Source: UBA668 sp043721915 | GTDB lineage: Bacteria; Actinomycetota; Acidimicrobiia; Acidimicrobiales; Ilumatobacteraceae | DNA length: 8,784 nucleotides | Direction: 5' to 3' | Assembly: GCA_043721915.1 (NCBI GenBank) | Contig: JAYSPV010000150.1 | Span: forward strand, 1-8,784 | In this document: piece after piece, positions 1 to 6,300 of the stretch | Layout of the letters: each line of letters begins with the position of its first letter | Position numbering within the stretch: the stretch's first letter is position 1 | Made by a program: the position numbers and the translations under genes | The notes under the pieces: model-generated | Seen by the model: the letters and a program-made list of their open reading frames with translations, nothing else | What the model was told of the DNA's origin: nothing | Database searches by the model: none

Positions 1-1
1 C

Positions 2-70
2 TTCATCGAGCATCGCAACCAGACGGCCACCCCGTTCAAATGGGTCTACGACGCCACCCGCGCAGCATGA
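2..70 (+). CDS. IS630-family transposase, C-terminal fragment (cut by window edge)
   Basis: Only the last 22 codons and the TGA stop (68-70) lie in the window, so the gene starts upstream of it. The visible end reads FIEHRNQT, then ATPFKWVYDA, then TRAA. The pattern asparagine-x-threonine followed by P-F-x-W-x-Y is the usual C-terminal tail of IS630-family DDE transposases, which cut and paste DNA at TA dinucleotides. Catalytic residues are outside the window, so activity cannot be judged. It lies just left of a toxin-antitoxin operon, which fits an accessory region shaped by transposition. The family call rests on a short peptide and could be wrong at subfamily level. Confidence 0.7.
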   Translation, partial: FIEHRNQTATPFKWVYDATRAA

Positions 71-86
71 CCCACGTTCAAGCCAC

Positions 87-101
87 TTCTGCGCGGCAGA
101 A
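87..101. repeat. Short perfect inverted repeat after the transposase
   Basis: TTCTGC (87-92) and GCAGAA (96-101) are perfect inverted arms around a 3-base loop, 16 bases after the transposase stop. They could be part of the right terminal region of the insertion sequence, or a small transcription-ending hairpin. No matching left end is visible, so the IS boundary cannot be fixed; a CTAG at 102-105 is the nearest TA-containing candidate edge. Confidence 0.4.
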
Positions 102-224
102 CTAGGTAGACGCGCCGACGACAACGTTCGTCATGGCGGCCTCGAGTGCTCGACGCGCCGTTGGGGCACGTGGATGTCAGCCGTCGGCGTGCGCGCCGTG
201 GCCGCGGGCCTGCGCCGGGAGCGC

Positions 225-1006
225 CTACAGCTGTTCGATCAACTCTGAGCGAATCAGGTCAGCTGCGCCGTCGATGTCGTAGTCCGGCGGCCACGCGGTG
301 ACGAGCGGGTCGAGGTCGTGCCTGAAGCCCTGGTTTGCGAGTTTTGCGTTCAGGTTCGCGATCGCGAGGGTCGGCGTCCATCCGTCCGGTCGGTACGGTG
401 CGAAGGCCTGACGAATGGTTGCCGACGGCACCTTCATATTGTCAAGTGCGAGCCACAGGTCGAAGATGTCGCGGCCCTTCGATCGTTGGTACAACGCGCG
501 GATTTTCGTCGCGACGAGTTCTGCTGTCTGGAAGGTGAGCACGTCGGCGGACCCCGTGAACCACGGGCTGTCGACGGCGAACGGCATGGTGATCAACGGA
601 AGTGCGGGCGACGTCTCGTGGGTGTTGATCTCGACCTTTATCGTCAGGAACAGGTCCGGGTTGTCTTCGGCGGACGCGCGCAGCCGCATCTTGGGGTGCT
701 CACCAATGACGACGTTGTGAACGGTGAGACCGAGTTTGGCGGCGACATCGCGGAGGTGATCGAAGATCTCGCCGATGCCGGTGTGGGTCCGTCGCACGAA
801 GTCGAGGTCTTCGGAGTAGCGCAGCGGGGTCGGTAGGTGGAGCTGGTGGAGGCATGTTCCACCGCGAAACACAGCTCGTTCGCAAGGTACGCGTCGTCGT
901 AGATCGCGACGATGGTGCGGGCGAGGAGCAGGTCCTGTTCGATCGCAGCGCGGGTCGGCCACGGTCGGGTGACACCCCAGGCCGTGATCGCGTTCGCGGG
1001 GATCAC
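225..1006 (-). pseudogene. abiEii: AbiEii nucleotidyltransferase toxin, frameshifted
   Basis: The toxin of a type IV AbiE abortive-infection system, a nucleotidyltransferase-fold protein. Translation starts at GTG 1006, overlapping the abiEi stop as GTGA, so the two are translationally coupled. Residues 1-45 (MIPANAITAW to YLANEL) are read in one frame. From about position 872 the family sequence continues in another frame as VFRGGTCLHQLH and RYSEDLDF. Restoring one G (CTG-GTG) gives a continuous protein of about 260 residues, normal for the family. All key motifs then appear: GGT (49-51) with D67-x-D69, K124-x-E126-I-N128, and K168 to D183 (ATKIRALYQR, SKGRDIFDLW). As written, a normal ribosome makes only a short N-terminal piece without the active site. 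Possible explanations are recent inactivation, a sequencing error, or a -1 slip at TGT-TTC, where Phe-tRNA could re-pair with TTT. The first two are more likely. Confidence 0.87.
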
Positions 1007-1860
1007 AGGTCGACTTCGATGTCGCCGTTGACGATGAGCCCCCAGCGGTCGTTGACCGGCCCACGTCGGGGACCGCTGGAGTCGAGCAACACGTGCACCC
1101 GGCGATCAGGGTCAGGATTCGCCCACGCAGCGAGCGTGTCAAGATCGAGGTTGACGGTCATTCCTTGCGCCTCAGCGACCTCGAGTGCGTAGCCGAGCCG
1201 ACGAAGCACGACGGCCGGGTAGCTGTGCGCCAGGTCGATGAACTCTTCGGCTGGCACGTGGTGTTGTTCGACCAGCTCGGCCGCGACGGTGGCGACGTTC
1301 GACAGGCCCCCGGACTCGTTCACCCAGTCGCAGAGATCAAGGCATGTGCGAGCGGGCGAGGACAACACAGCCTGCCCTGTGCTCGTGTTCTTCGTCACCG
1401 TCGCGGCCGTCTTTGCCTGAGTCGACGTGTAAAAGCGCATCCGCACGCGTCCGAACTCGCGGTCTGTGACTGTGCTGTCGACGATGACTTGGAACACTTG
1501 GGGACGCTGATGTGAGGCGCCCCACAGCTCCGCGGCCGACAGCAGGCCGACGTAGTAGCGCCGCTTCAAGAACTTCATCAGCGGATCGATGAAGTCCAGG
1601 GCCGGAACCGCCCCCCACGTCCGGTACTCGGGCGGGATCACCACGTACAAGCCACGAGTAGGCCGGAACACGATCCCGCGACGCTGGAGCCGGTGCAGGG
1701 TCGTCGCTGCGTTTCCAGCCGACTGGCCGAGCAGCTTCGCCGCTTCCGCCACCGTCACGACCGACATGCCGTGCCCGAGCAGATGGTCGCCCAGGTCCTT
1801 TGGGCGCACCGAACCGCCTTGCGTGCCCAAATGGCTCGTCATTTCACAAAGTGTAATCAT
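1003..1860 (-). CDS. abiEi: AbiEi family antitoxin / transcriptional repressor of the AbiE system
   Basis: The antitoxin partner of AbiEii. Family members repress their own operon through an N-terminal winged helix and neutralise the toxin without stable protein contact. With the ATG at 1860 the protein has 285 residues. The N-terminal winged-helix region shows AEAAKLLGQS, TLHRLQRRGIV and RPTRGLYVVIPPEYR. The family signature FIDPLM, then YYVGLLSAAELWGASHQRPQ and FQVIVDS follows, then a C-terminal helical half ending DIEVDL. Three starts are in frame: GTG 1905, ATG 1860 and ATG 1842. The likely promoter puts transcription start near 1900, which argues against 1905; no strong ribosome site separates 1860 from 1842. 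No frameshift is seen, so antitoxin is probably still made although its toxin is broken. Confidence 0.87.
   Translation of the reverse strand: MITLCEMTSHLGTQGGSVRPKDLGDHLLGHGMSVVTVAEAAKLLGQSAGNAATTLHRLQRRGIVFRPTRGLYVVIPPEYRTWGAVPALDFIDPLMKFLKRRYYVGLLSAAELWGASHQRPQVFQVIVDSTVTDREFGRVRMRFYTSTQAKTAATVTKNTSTGQAVLSSPARTCLDLCDWVNESGGLSNVATVAAELVEQHHVPAEEFIDLAHSYPAVVLRRLGYALEVAEAQGMTVNLDLDTLAAWANPDPDRRVHVLLDSSGPRRGPVNDRWGLIVNGDIEVDL
1842..1857 (-). promoter_or_regulatory. Operator-like direct repeat, copy 1 (start region of abiEi)
   Basis: Read on the minus strand, ATTACACTTT is followed by GTGAAA. The 10-base core (plus-strand 1848-1857) is identical to copy 2, and 16 of 19 bases match in an extended alignment. 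It lies between the two alternative ATG starts at 1860 and 1842. A likely binding site of the AbiEi winged helix, since family antitoxins bind repeated sites in their own promoter. Confidence 0.5.
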
Positions 1861-1906
1861 CGGCCGCTCGCTGACGCGCGCACTCGTGTATGAAAGTCGA
1901 TTCACA

Positions 1907-1922
1907 TCTCATAAAGTGTAAT
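1907..1922 (-). promoter_or_regulatory. Operator-like direct repeat, copy 2 (over the promoter)
   Basis: Minus-strand ATTACACTTT followed by ATGAGA, the same core as copy 1 and in the same orientation, exactly 65 bp away. It overlaps the candidate -10 box and spacer. Binding here would block RNA polymerase; the roughly six-helical-turn spacing would put both sites on one DNA face and allow cooperative binding. Confidence 0.5.
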
Positions 1923-1935
1923 GTAGACCCTGCAA
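1908..1935 (-). promoter_or_regulatory. Candidate abiE promoter
   Basis: On the minus strand TTGCAG (1935-1930) and TATGAG (1913-1908) are separated by 16 bases and resemble housekeeping -35 and -10 boxes. Transcription would begin near 1900, upstream of ATG 1860 and ATG 1842. The upstream operator-like repeat covers the -10 box and most of the spacer, the usual position for a self-repressing antitoxin. Confidence 0.45.
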
Positions 1936-2494
1936 CGCACGCAGGCTGGCGGGCTACCCATGAGTCAGCGCCATCTACGTGATCTTGTACCGCCGCTCGG
2001 GCGCCCCGACGTCATGTTGAGGTCACGCCTCGGATCCAGCCCACAAGTGCGCGCCCACGGCGCACGTTGTCTGAGACAGCTGAAGTCCGCGGACCCGGGA
2101 CCGGCCCGGACGGTTCAGACAAGCGTTGTGTCGCGCATGAGCGTTCTGGAATGCCGCACACGTGCCTGCGACTCGGGTCGTGCCAGTACAGCTCGACACA
2201 TGGCGTACGTGATTCGGGTCACGATTCGAGCCCGGGCTGAGCATCCCCGAAGTGCCGGTATGCCGCACCGAACGCGCAGCGCAGAACGACTACGGGCTCG
2301 CCTCACTTCGACCGCTCCGATCGGCGCATCCGCGCTGCCCCCTACCGCCGGCTATGCGGGTGATCCAGAGTTGAGCCGTACCTCGAATCCGCCACTGTGA
2401 GCGTTCATCACCTTGAACAAACTGTTGGCCGCCAGTGGGCAGATCCTCGTGGCCACCGACAAACTGCTCGTACGACACCGATAGAGCAGACCCA
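1936..2494. other. Gene-poor stretch with inverted and degenerate direct repeats
   Basis: No convincing gene is seen in about 560 bp. Open frames exist on both strands (for example 1960-2400 plus and 2115-2306 minus), but their products are Arg/Ser-rich, match no family I recognise and lack a good ribosome site. The stretch contains a nested inverted repeat at 2067-2122. It also has a related pair of 15-base units at 2168-2182 and 2209-2223 (11 of 15 identical, each able to fold on itself around TCGGG), and a looser pair beginning TGAGC at 2138 and 2238. It may be decayed mobile DNA or a structured RNA; neither is proven. Confidence 0.4.
2067..2122. repeat. Nested inverted repeat
   Basis: TTGTCTGA (2067-2074) pairs perfectly with TCAGACAA (2115-2122). 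Inside, GTCCG (2085-2089) pairs with CGGAC (2107-2111), or CCGGG (2095-2099) with CCCGG (2105-2109). GTCCGCGGAC (2085-2094) is itself a perfect palindrome. Function unknown; it has no T-run of a standard terminator. Confidence 0.5.
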
Positions 2495-2533
2495 TGCGCT
2501 GGACGGCCGTTGCGGTCCCGGCCGGCCAGCGCA
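2495..2533 (-). terminator. Hairpin terminator downstream of the hemerythrin gene
   Basis: Arms 2495-2509 and 2519-2533 pair over 15 positions with one mismatch around a 9-base loop, starting 11 bases after the hemerythrin stop codon. The T-run is weak, as is common in GC-rich actinobacteria. It would stop minus-strand transcription before the gene-poor region. Confidence 0.7.
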
Positions 2534-2543
2534 CGTCCTCGGA

Positions 2544-3464
2544 TCAGCGTGAGCCGGAGGCAGCTGCAGTCGTCTTCGACACAGACCGCTTGGCGGTGGC
2601 TGCGGTCTTCTTCGTTGCAGTGCGCACGGTGCGACCGGTTGTCTCTGCGGCGCGCTTGGCCGTCGTGGCTGTTGCCGTCGCCGACTTCTTCGCCGAGGTT
2701 ACCGTTCCCTTGGCGCCGGCCTTCACTGCGACGGCGGTCGAGGCGACACCGGTCCTCACGGTACGGGCTGTTTGCTGCGCGCCATCGGTCGCCGTCGACA
2801 CCGCCGTACGAACCTCACTGGCCCGCTTGCGGGTGCTGGAGGAGCCGGTCGGGGAGACCTTCGGTCGCTCCGATCCGGTGATGCGCGCGATCAGGTCCTG
2901 GACGGCGGTGACGCTGCCCTGAGCGAGGCCGCTGATGTTGTTGGAGACCCGGTCGACGACACCGGAGATCGCACCGGCGACCACGTTTGTCGGCCCGGCG
3001 TCCGGCATGCGGGGGTGCGGCCTGGTTGGGGCGGACTTCTTGGCGTTGGCCAGCGTCTCACCGAGATCGGCGAGTTCGTTGCGTCCGAGCTGGGCGCGCA
3101 CCATCGGGAAGAAGTTGCTCTCTTCCTCCTCCACATGATGGCGTACGTTCTCCATCAGCACAGTGACCTTTGCGGTGAAGCGCTCGTGCATCGGGTCCAT
3201 GTCCACGAGCTCCGACAGGAGCCACTTGACGATGTGGTGCTCCTCGAGGCTCTCGAGCGCGATGTCCTCGATCTCGGTAACGGCCGCTCGCGCAACCGGG
3301 TAGAACACCTGCTCCTCGATCGCTGTGTGCACCGAGAGCTCCTCGATGATCCGGTCGACGATCTTGCGCTTCTGCACGTGTGCTCGTTCGCCGGCTTGTT
3401 CGAACTGCTTGAACAGTGTCTCGACGGTGTGATGGTCGGACTTGAGAAGTGTGATGGGATCCAT
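2544..3464 (-). CDS. Hemerythrin (HHE) domain protein with histone-H1-like basic tail
   Basis: A 306-residue soluble protein. Residues 1-140 form a hemerythrin HHE four-helix domain that normally binds a non-haem di-iron centre for oxygen, NO or redox sensing or storage. Candidate iron ligands are H11/H12 (LLKSDHHTVE), H46 and E50 (SVHTAIEEQVFYP), H76/H77 (LEEHHIVK), and H109/H110 with E113/E114 (RHHVEEEESNFFP). Residues 140-210 are a linker with short helices. Residues 212-306 are almost only Ala, Thr, Ser, Lys, Arg, Val and Gly (AKKSATATATTAKRAAETT, TATKKTAATAKRSVSKTT), like histone H1 or HupB tails, suggesting nucleic-acid binding. ATG 3464 is chosen because homologues begin MD-x-ITLLK; the upstream TTG 3497 falls in the -35 box of its promoter. 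It diverges from the kinase gene and is likely under a stress sigma factor. Confidence 0.87.
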   Translation of the reverse strand: MDPITLLKSDHHTVETLFKQFEQAGERAHVQKRKIVDRIIEELSVHTAIEEQVFYPVARAAVTEIEDIALESLEEHHIVKWLLSELVDMDPMHERFTAKVTVLMENVRHHVEEEESNFFPMVRAQLGRNELADLGETLANAKKSAPTRPHPRMPDAGPTNVVAGAISGVVDRVSNNISGLAQGSVTAVQDLIARITGSERPKVSPTGSSSTRKRASEVRTAVSTATDGAQQTARTVRTGVASTAVAVKAGAKGTVTSAKKSATATATTAKRAAETTGRTVRTATKKTAATAKRSVSKTTAAASGSR

Positions 3465-3473
3465 GACTCCGAC

Positions 3474-3500
3474 GTACCCGCTCGAGCGCCTCCCCAAACG
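3474..3500 (-). promoter_or_regulatory. Candidate SigB/SigF-type promoter of the hemerythrin gene
   Basis: On the minus strand CGTTTG (3500-3495), 15 bases, then GGGTAC (3479-3474). The boxes match the general-stress sigma class (about GTTT, then GGGTA). Only 9 bases separate the -10 box from ATG 3464, implying a leader of a few bases or none, which fits the poor ribosome site. Confidence 0.6.
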
Positions 3501-3523
3501 ACCCGAGGAACAGCATGCGGCGA

Positions 3524-3550
3524 GGTCTCATGTGGTCCATCGCCGGGTAG
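3524..3550 (+). promoter_or_regulatory. Candidate SigB/SigF-type promoter of the kinase-phosphatase operon
   Basis: GGTCTC (3524-3529), 15 bases, GGGTAG (3545-3550). The -35 box differs at one base from GGTTTC known for actinobacterial SigF. The -10 box ends 10 bases before ATG 3561, so the mRNA would be nearly leaderless. It stands back to back with the hemerythrin promoter, with 23 bases between the two -35 boxes. Confidence 0.55.
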
Positions 3551-3560
3551 AGCTGTGCAG

Positions 3561-4958
3561 ATGACACGCGTGGTTGCAGGGCGCTACGAGCTCGAGGAGC
3601 AGATCGGCGAGGGAGGCTCTGCGCGCGTCTACTCGGCCGTCGACCTCCTGCTGCGTCGACGAGTTGCCGTCAAGTTGCTGAATGCGGGGCTGGCCGATCC
3701 GGCTGGCCGCAAGCGATTCCTTCGCGAGGGGCCGACGTCCGCGGCATTCCTGCATCGCCACGCGGTCACAGTGTTCGACGCGGGGGAGGATTCCGGCGAG
3801 CTGTTCATCGTCATGGAGCTCATCGACGGCCCATCGCTCGCTCAGCACCTCACGGCGAACGGTTCCCTCGATGTTGTGGATGCTGTCCGAATCGCCACCC
3901 AAGTGCTCGGGGCACTCGGCGCAGCGCACGCTGCAGGCATCGTGCACCGCGACGTGAAGCCGGCCAACATCTTGTTGTCACCCGGCGGCGATGCGAAGCT
4001 CGCCGACTTCGGCATCTCCAAGCGCTTCGAGGAGTTGGAGGACTCCGTCACCCGCTCCGGCATCACCATCGGCACTCCTCGATACCTCACGCCCGAACAG
4101 GCGCAGGGAGCCCCCCTCTCGCCCGCCACGGACGTGTACGCCATGGGAGTCGTGCTGTTCGAGATGCTCACCGGCCGAACCCCATTCACTGTCGATTCTC
4201 CGGTAACCGTCGCGCTCGCGCAACAGTCGCGCCCGGCACCCGACGTACGCGACTTCCGAGCCGAGGTTCCACCGTCGATTGCAGCTGCACTGGCACGTTC
4301 ATTGGAGAAAGATCCAGCCGATCGCTTCGCCGCCGCCGCTGAGATGGCTGCGGCGCTCTCCCCTGCGTGGTCGGCCCCGTGCGGGCCATTGCCGCAGTCG
4401 GCGTTGCAGACGCAGTTGATCGGCGACCCAACCGCCGTGTGGTTCGCTGAGCCCGACACCACCGTTGCGCCACGCATCGGGCGACCACGTTGGCGCAGGT
4501 TGCGCCCCGTCCCTTCGGCATTTGCCGCGCTGGTAGTGCTGATCGCCATCGGTCTCGCCGTGCAAGCTGCACTGGACGAGCCAGGTGGGCTGGCAGGGGT
4601 CGAGACGAGCGCGACGGACACGCTGCCCGACGACGCGCCACCGTCCTTCGAGCCACCCACGGCGACGACTGCTACGCCCGCTACCGACATCATTGCGGGC
4701 TTTCCCGAGACCGACGACCTGCGGGTGTTCCTCCGCCAACTGCAGGCAGACCCGATGCTCGTCGGTACTGCTGGGCGCGACCTGGCCAAGACTCTGGAGA
4801 GGGTGCTGGACGAGAAGGCGGGCAAGAGGCAACGAGAACGAGCGGCCGCGCTACAGGACCAGCTTGTGAAGTGGGTGGACGATGGCACGCTCGACCCCGA
4901 CATCGCCGACGCGCTCGCCGACCTCCTCACACCCCTGATTGCCGACGAGGGCCGCTAG
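3561..4958 (+). CDS. PknB-like membrane Ser/Thr protein kinase with unknown extracellular domain
   Basis: A 465-residue receptor-type kinase. The cytoplasmic kinase domain (about 7-275) has all needed parts: glycine loop G16-x-G-G-S-A-R-V, ATP lysine K38 (VAVKLL), helix-C E56, HRD loop H129-R130-D131 with K133 and N136, D149-F150-G151, and TPE (177-179) for the usual APE. The activation loop carries several Ser/Thr, so autophosphorylation is expected. After a Pro-rich juxtamembrane region ending in basic RRLRP, one membrane helix spans about 319-338 (AFAALVVLIAIGLAV). Outside lies a Thr/Pro/Asp linker, then an unrecognised helical domain of about 85 residues (FLRQLQADPMLVG, LERVLDEKAG, LVKWVDDGTL). 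There are no PASTA repeats, so the ligand is not evidently peptidoglycan. ATG 3561 is favoured by the nearby promoter and the MTRVVAGRYELEE start. The phosphatase follows 73 bp downstream, probably in the same operon. Targets unknown. Confidence 0.9.
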   Translation: MTRVVAGRYELEEQIGEGGSARVYSAVDLLLRRRVAVKLLNAGLADPAGRKRFLREGPTSAAFLHRHAVTVFDAGEDSGELFIVMELIDGPSLAQHLTANGSLDVVDAVRIATQVLGALGAAHAAGIVHRDVKPANILLSPGGDAKLADFGISKRFEELEDSVTRSGITIGTPRYLTPEQAQGAPLSPATDVYAMGVVLFEMLTGRTPFTVDSPVTVALAQQSRPAPDVRDFRAEVPPSIAAALARSLEKDPADRFAAAAEMAAALSPAWSAPCGPLPQSALQTQLIGDPTAVWFAEPDTTVAPRIGRPRWRRLRPVPSAFAALVVLIAIGLAVQAALDEPGGLAGVETSATDTLPDDAPPSFEPPTATTATPATDIIAGFPETDDLRVFLRQLQADPMLVGTAGRDLAKTLERVLDEKAGKRQRERAAALQDQLVKWVDDGTLDPDIADALADLLTPLIADEGR

Positions 4959-5020
4959 GGGCCCCGACAGTCGCACCGGCGGATGGTCGCGGCCTGTCGG
5001 TAGGCTCGGCATTCGCGCGC

Positions 5021-5026
5021 GGAGGG
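5021..5026 (+). promoter_or_regulatory. Ribosome binding site that fixes the phosphatase start
   Basis: GGAGGG lies 5 bases before GTG 5032. It selects this start over ATG 4939, which would overlap the kinase gene and give a family-unlike N-terminus. Confidence 0.75.
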
Positions 5027-5031
5027 TCGAC

Positions 5032-6243
5032 GTGAACGAGTCAGCACAGATGCCAAACGACGAGTGGCTCGGGCGGGCGGTCCGCGTCCTGTTGGAGTCG
5101 AGCCGACACCACGGCCCATCGGGCATCATCCGGGTGATCGACGCGGCCAGGGTCCTGCTCGGTGCCGAGCAAGCGCGGGTTCACGTCGCCGATTACGCCC
5201 TGAACAGCATGCGCATCGTCAGCTCGGCCGGGGCCGTTGGCGAGCCGTACATCCTCGAGGGCACAATGGCCGGACGCGCCTTCTCCACCGGTGAGACCGT
5301 CGCCACCGATACCGCCTTGTGGGTCCCTCTGGTGGACGGCTGTGAACGTCTCGGTGTGCTCGAACTGGAGATCGCCGACCCACACGCCCAACAACCATGG
5401 CTGCAGACCGACCTGTCCGCCGTGGTGGTCCTGCTGATCATCGCGATGCGGCGGTACACCGATGTCTGGTTACGAGCTCGACGGGCGCTGCCCATGTCGG
5501 CGGCTGCGGAGGTGCAGTGGGACCTCCTTCCGCCATTGGCGTCGGCCAGCCCGCAAGTGGAGGTCAGCGGCATCCTCGAGCCTGCCTACGACATCGGTGG
5601 CGACTCGTTCGATTACGCCATCAACCCCGAACGCCTCGACCTGGCCATCATCGACGCTGTCGGTCACGGCATGTCGGCGGTGCTGATGTCCACGGCAGTC
5701 ATCAACAGTCTGCGCAACAGCCGGCGCGAGCACCGCAGCGTGACTGACGCCTACCGGCAGGCGGACGAGCTGGTCGAGAAGCACTTCGGCAACTTCAACT
5801 ACGTCACCGGTCAACTGGCATCGCTCGACCTGGCCACCGGCGAGCTCACCTGGATCAACGCCGGCCACTTGCTGCCTCTCCTCGTACGCAACGGCACCTA
5901 CGCGGGCGAACTGCAATGCAAGCCATCGATGCCGATGGGGCTCGGTGGCCCTGTCGTGCAGGTGGCGCAAGAAACGCTCCAACGCGGCGACCGTGTGCTG
6001 TTCCACACCGATGGCATCTCCGAGTCGCGCTCTCCCGACGGTGGCCGCTTCGGAACCGATCGGCTGGCCGACTTCCTCATCCGCGCCACCCTCGATGGCC
6101 TGCCCGGCGCAGAGACGGTGCGCCGGCTGTCGGCAGCGGTCGGCGCGCACGTGGGCCAAGGCCTCAATGATGACGCCACGATGCTCCTCATCGAGTACCG
6201 CGGCGGTGATCCTGACCCTGACGACACGACGGGGCGCGAATGA
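5032..6243 (+). CDS. GAF-SpoIIE PP2C-type Ser/Thr phosphatase (RsbU-like)
   Basis: A 403-residue soluble protein starting at GTG. Residues about 15-135 resemble a GAF sensor domain (IIRVIDAARVLL, LGVLELEI). A short helical linker follows, then a SpoIIE/RsbU PP2C catalytic domain from about 165. Metal-binding positions are all present: D191 (DIGGDSFDY), D208-AVGHG, NAGH, D327-G (FHTDGISESR) and D380-D381-AT, so it should be an active Mn/Mg-dependent phosphatase. In the SigB pathway, relatives dephosphorylate anti-anti-sigma factors to free the stress sigma factor. No anti-sigma or anti-anti-sigma gene is in this window, so the substrate is inferred. It sits 73 bp after the kinase gene with no terminator between, which suggests a kinase-phosphatase pair acting on shared or opposing targets. 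No internal frameshift. Confidence 0.9.
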   Translation: MNESAQMPNDEWLGRAVRVLLESSRHHGPSGIIRVIDAARVLLGAEQARVHVADYALNSMRIVSSAGAVGEPYILEGTMAGRAFSTGETVATDTALWVPLVDGCERLGVLELEIADPHAQQPWLQTDLSAVVVLLIIAMRRYTDVWLRARRALPMSAAAEVQWDLLPPLASASPQVEVSGILEPAYDIGGDSFDYAINPERLDLAIIDAVGHGMSAVLMSTAVINSLRNSRREHRSVTDAYRQADELVEKHFGNFNYVTGQLASLDLATGELTWINAGHLLPLLVRNGTYAGELQCKPSMPMGLGGPVVQVAQETLQRGDRVLFHTDGISESRSPDGGRFGTDRLADFLIRATLDGLPGAETVRRLSAAVGAHVGQGLNDDATMLLIEYRGGDPDPDDTTGRE

Positions 6244-6264
6244 CCGCGCCATCGCATCGAAGTC

Positions 6265-6291
6265 GGTCTGAGACGCGAGCGCAGTGGGTAC
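6265..6291 (+). promoter_or_regulatory. Candidate SigB/SigF-type promoter before a small ORF
   Basis: GGTCTG (6265-6270), 15 bases, GGGTAC (6286-6291). Same architecture as the kinase and hemerythrin promoters, with the -10 box ending 9 bases before ATG 6301. It begins 22 bases after the phosphatase stop. Confidence 0.5.
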
Positions 6292-6300
6292 CGAGCGGCC

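Noticed and set aside
1007..1142. N-terminal part of the 225-1142 minus frame as the true AbiEii start
   Set aside because: Its first 85 or so residues are Arg/Cys/Ser-rich, overlap abiEi and lack family similarity; the real N-terminus is in the neighbouring frame from 1006.
2209..2240. Possible tRNA T-arm around GATTCGA
   Set aside because: The flanking bases do not form a T-stem, and no acceptor or anticodon arm can be drawn on either strand.
1960..2400. Plus-strand ORF of 146 codons
   Set aside because: Arg/Ser-rich product with no family resemblance, no ribosome site, and crossing inverted repeats.
3505..3527. ECF-type promoter GGAAC with GTC before the kinase
   Set aside because: The spacing between the boxes is about 13 bases, too short for ECF promoters; the GGTCTC / GGGTAG pair fits better.
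2772..3560. Long upstream extension of the kinase frame (263 codons)
   Set aside because: It is antisense to the hemerythrin gene and open only because of GC-rich codon bias. The kinase domain begins at MTRVVAGRYELEE and a promoter lies at 3524-3550.
3842..4930. Minus-strand ORF of 362 codons opposite the kinase
   Set aside because: Ala/Ser/Arg-rich shadow frame with no motif; the plus strand has a complete kinase.
5470..6252. Minus-strand ORF of 260 codons opposite the phosphatase
   Set aside because: Shadow of the SpoIIE catalytic domain, which has all its metal ligands on the plus strand.
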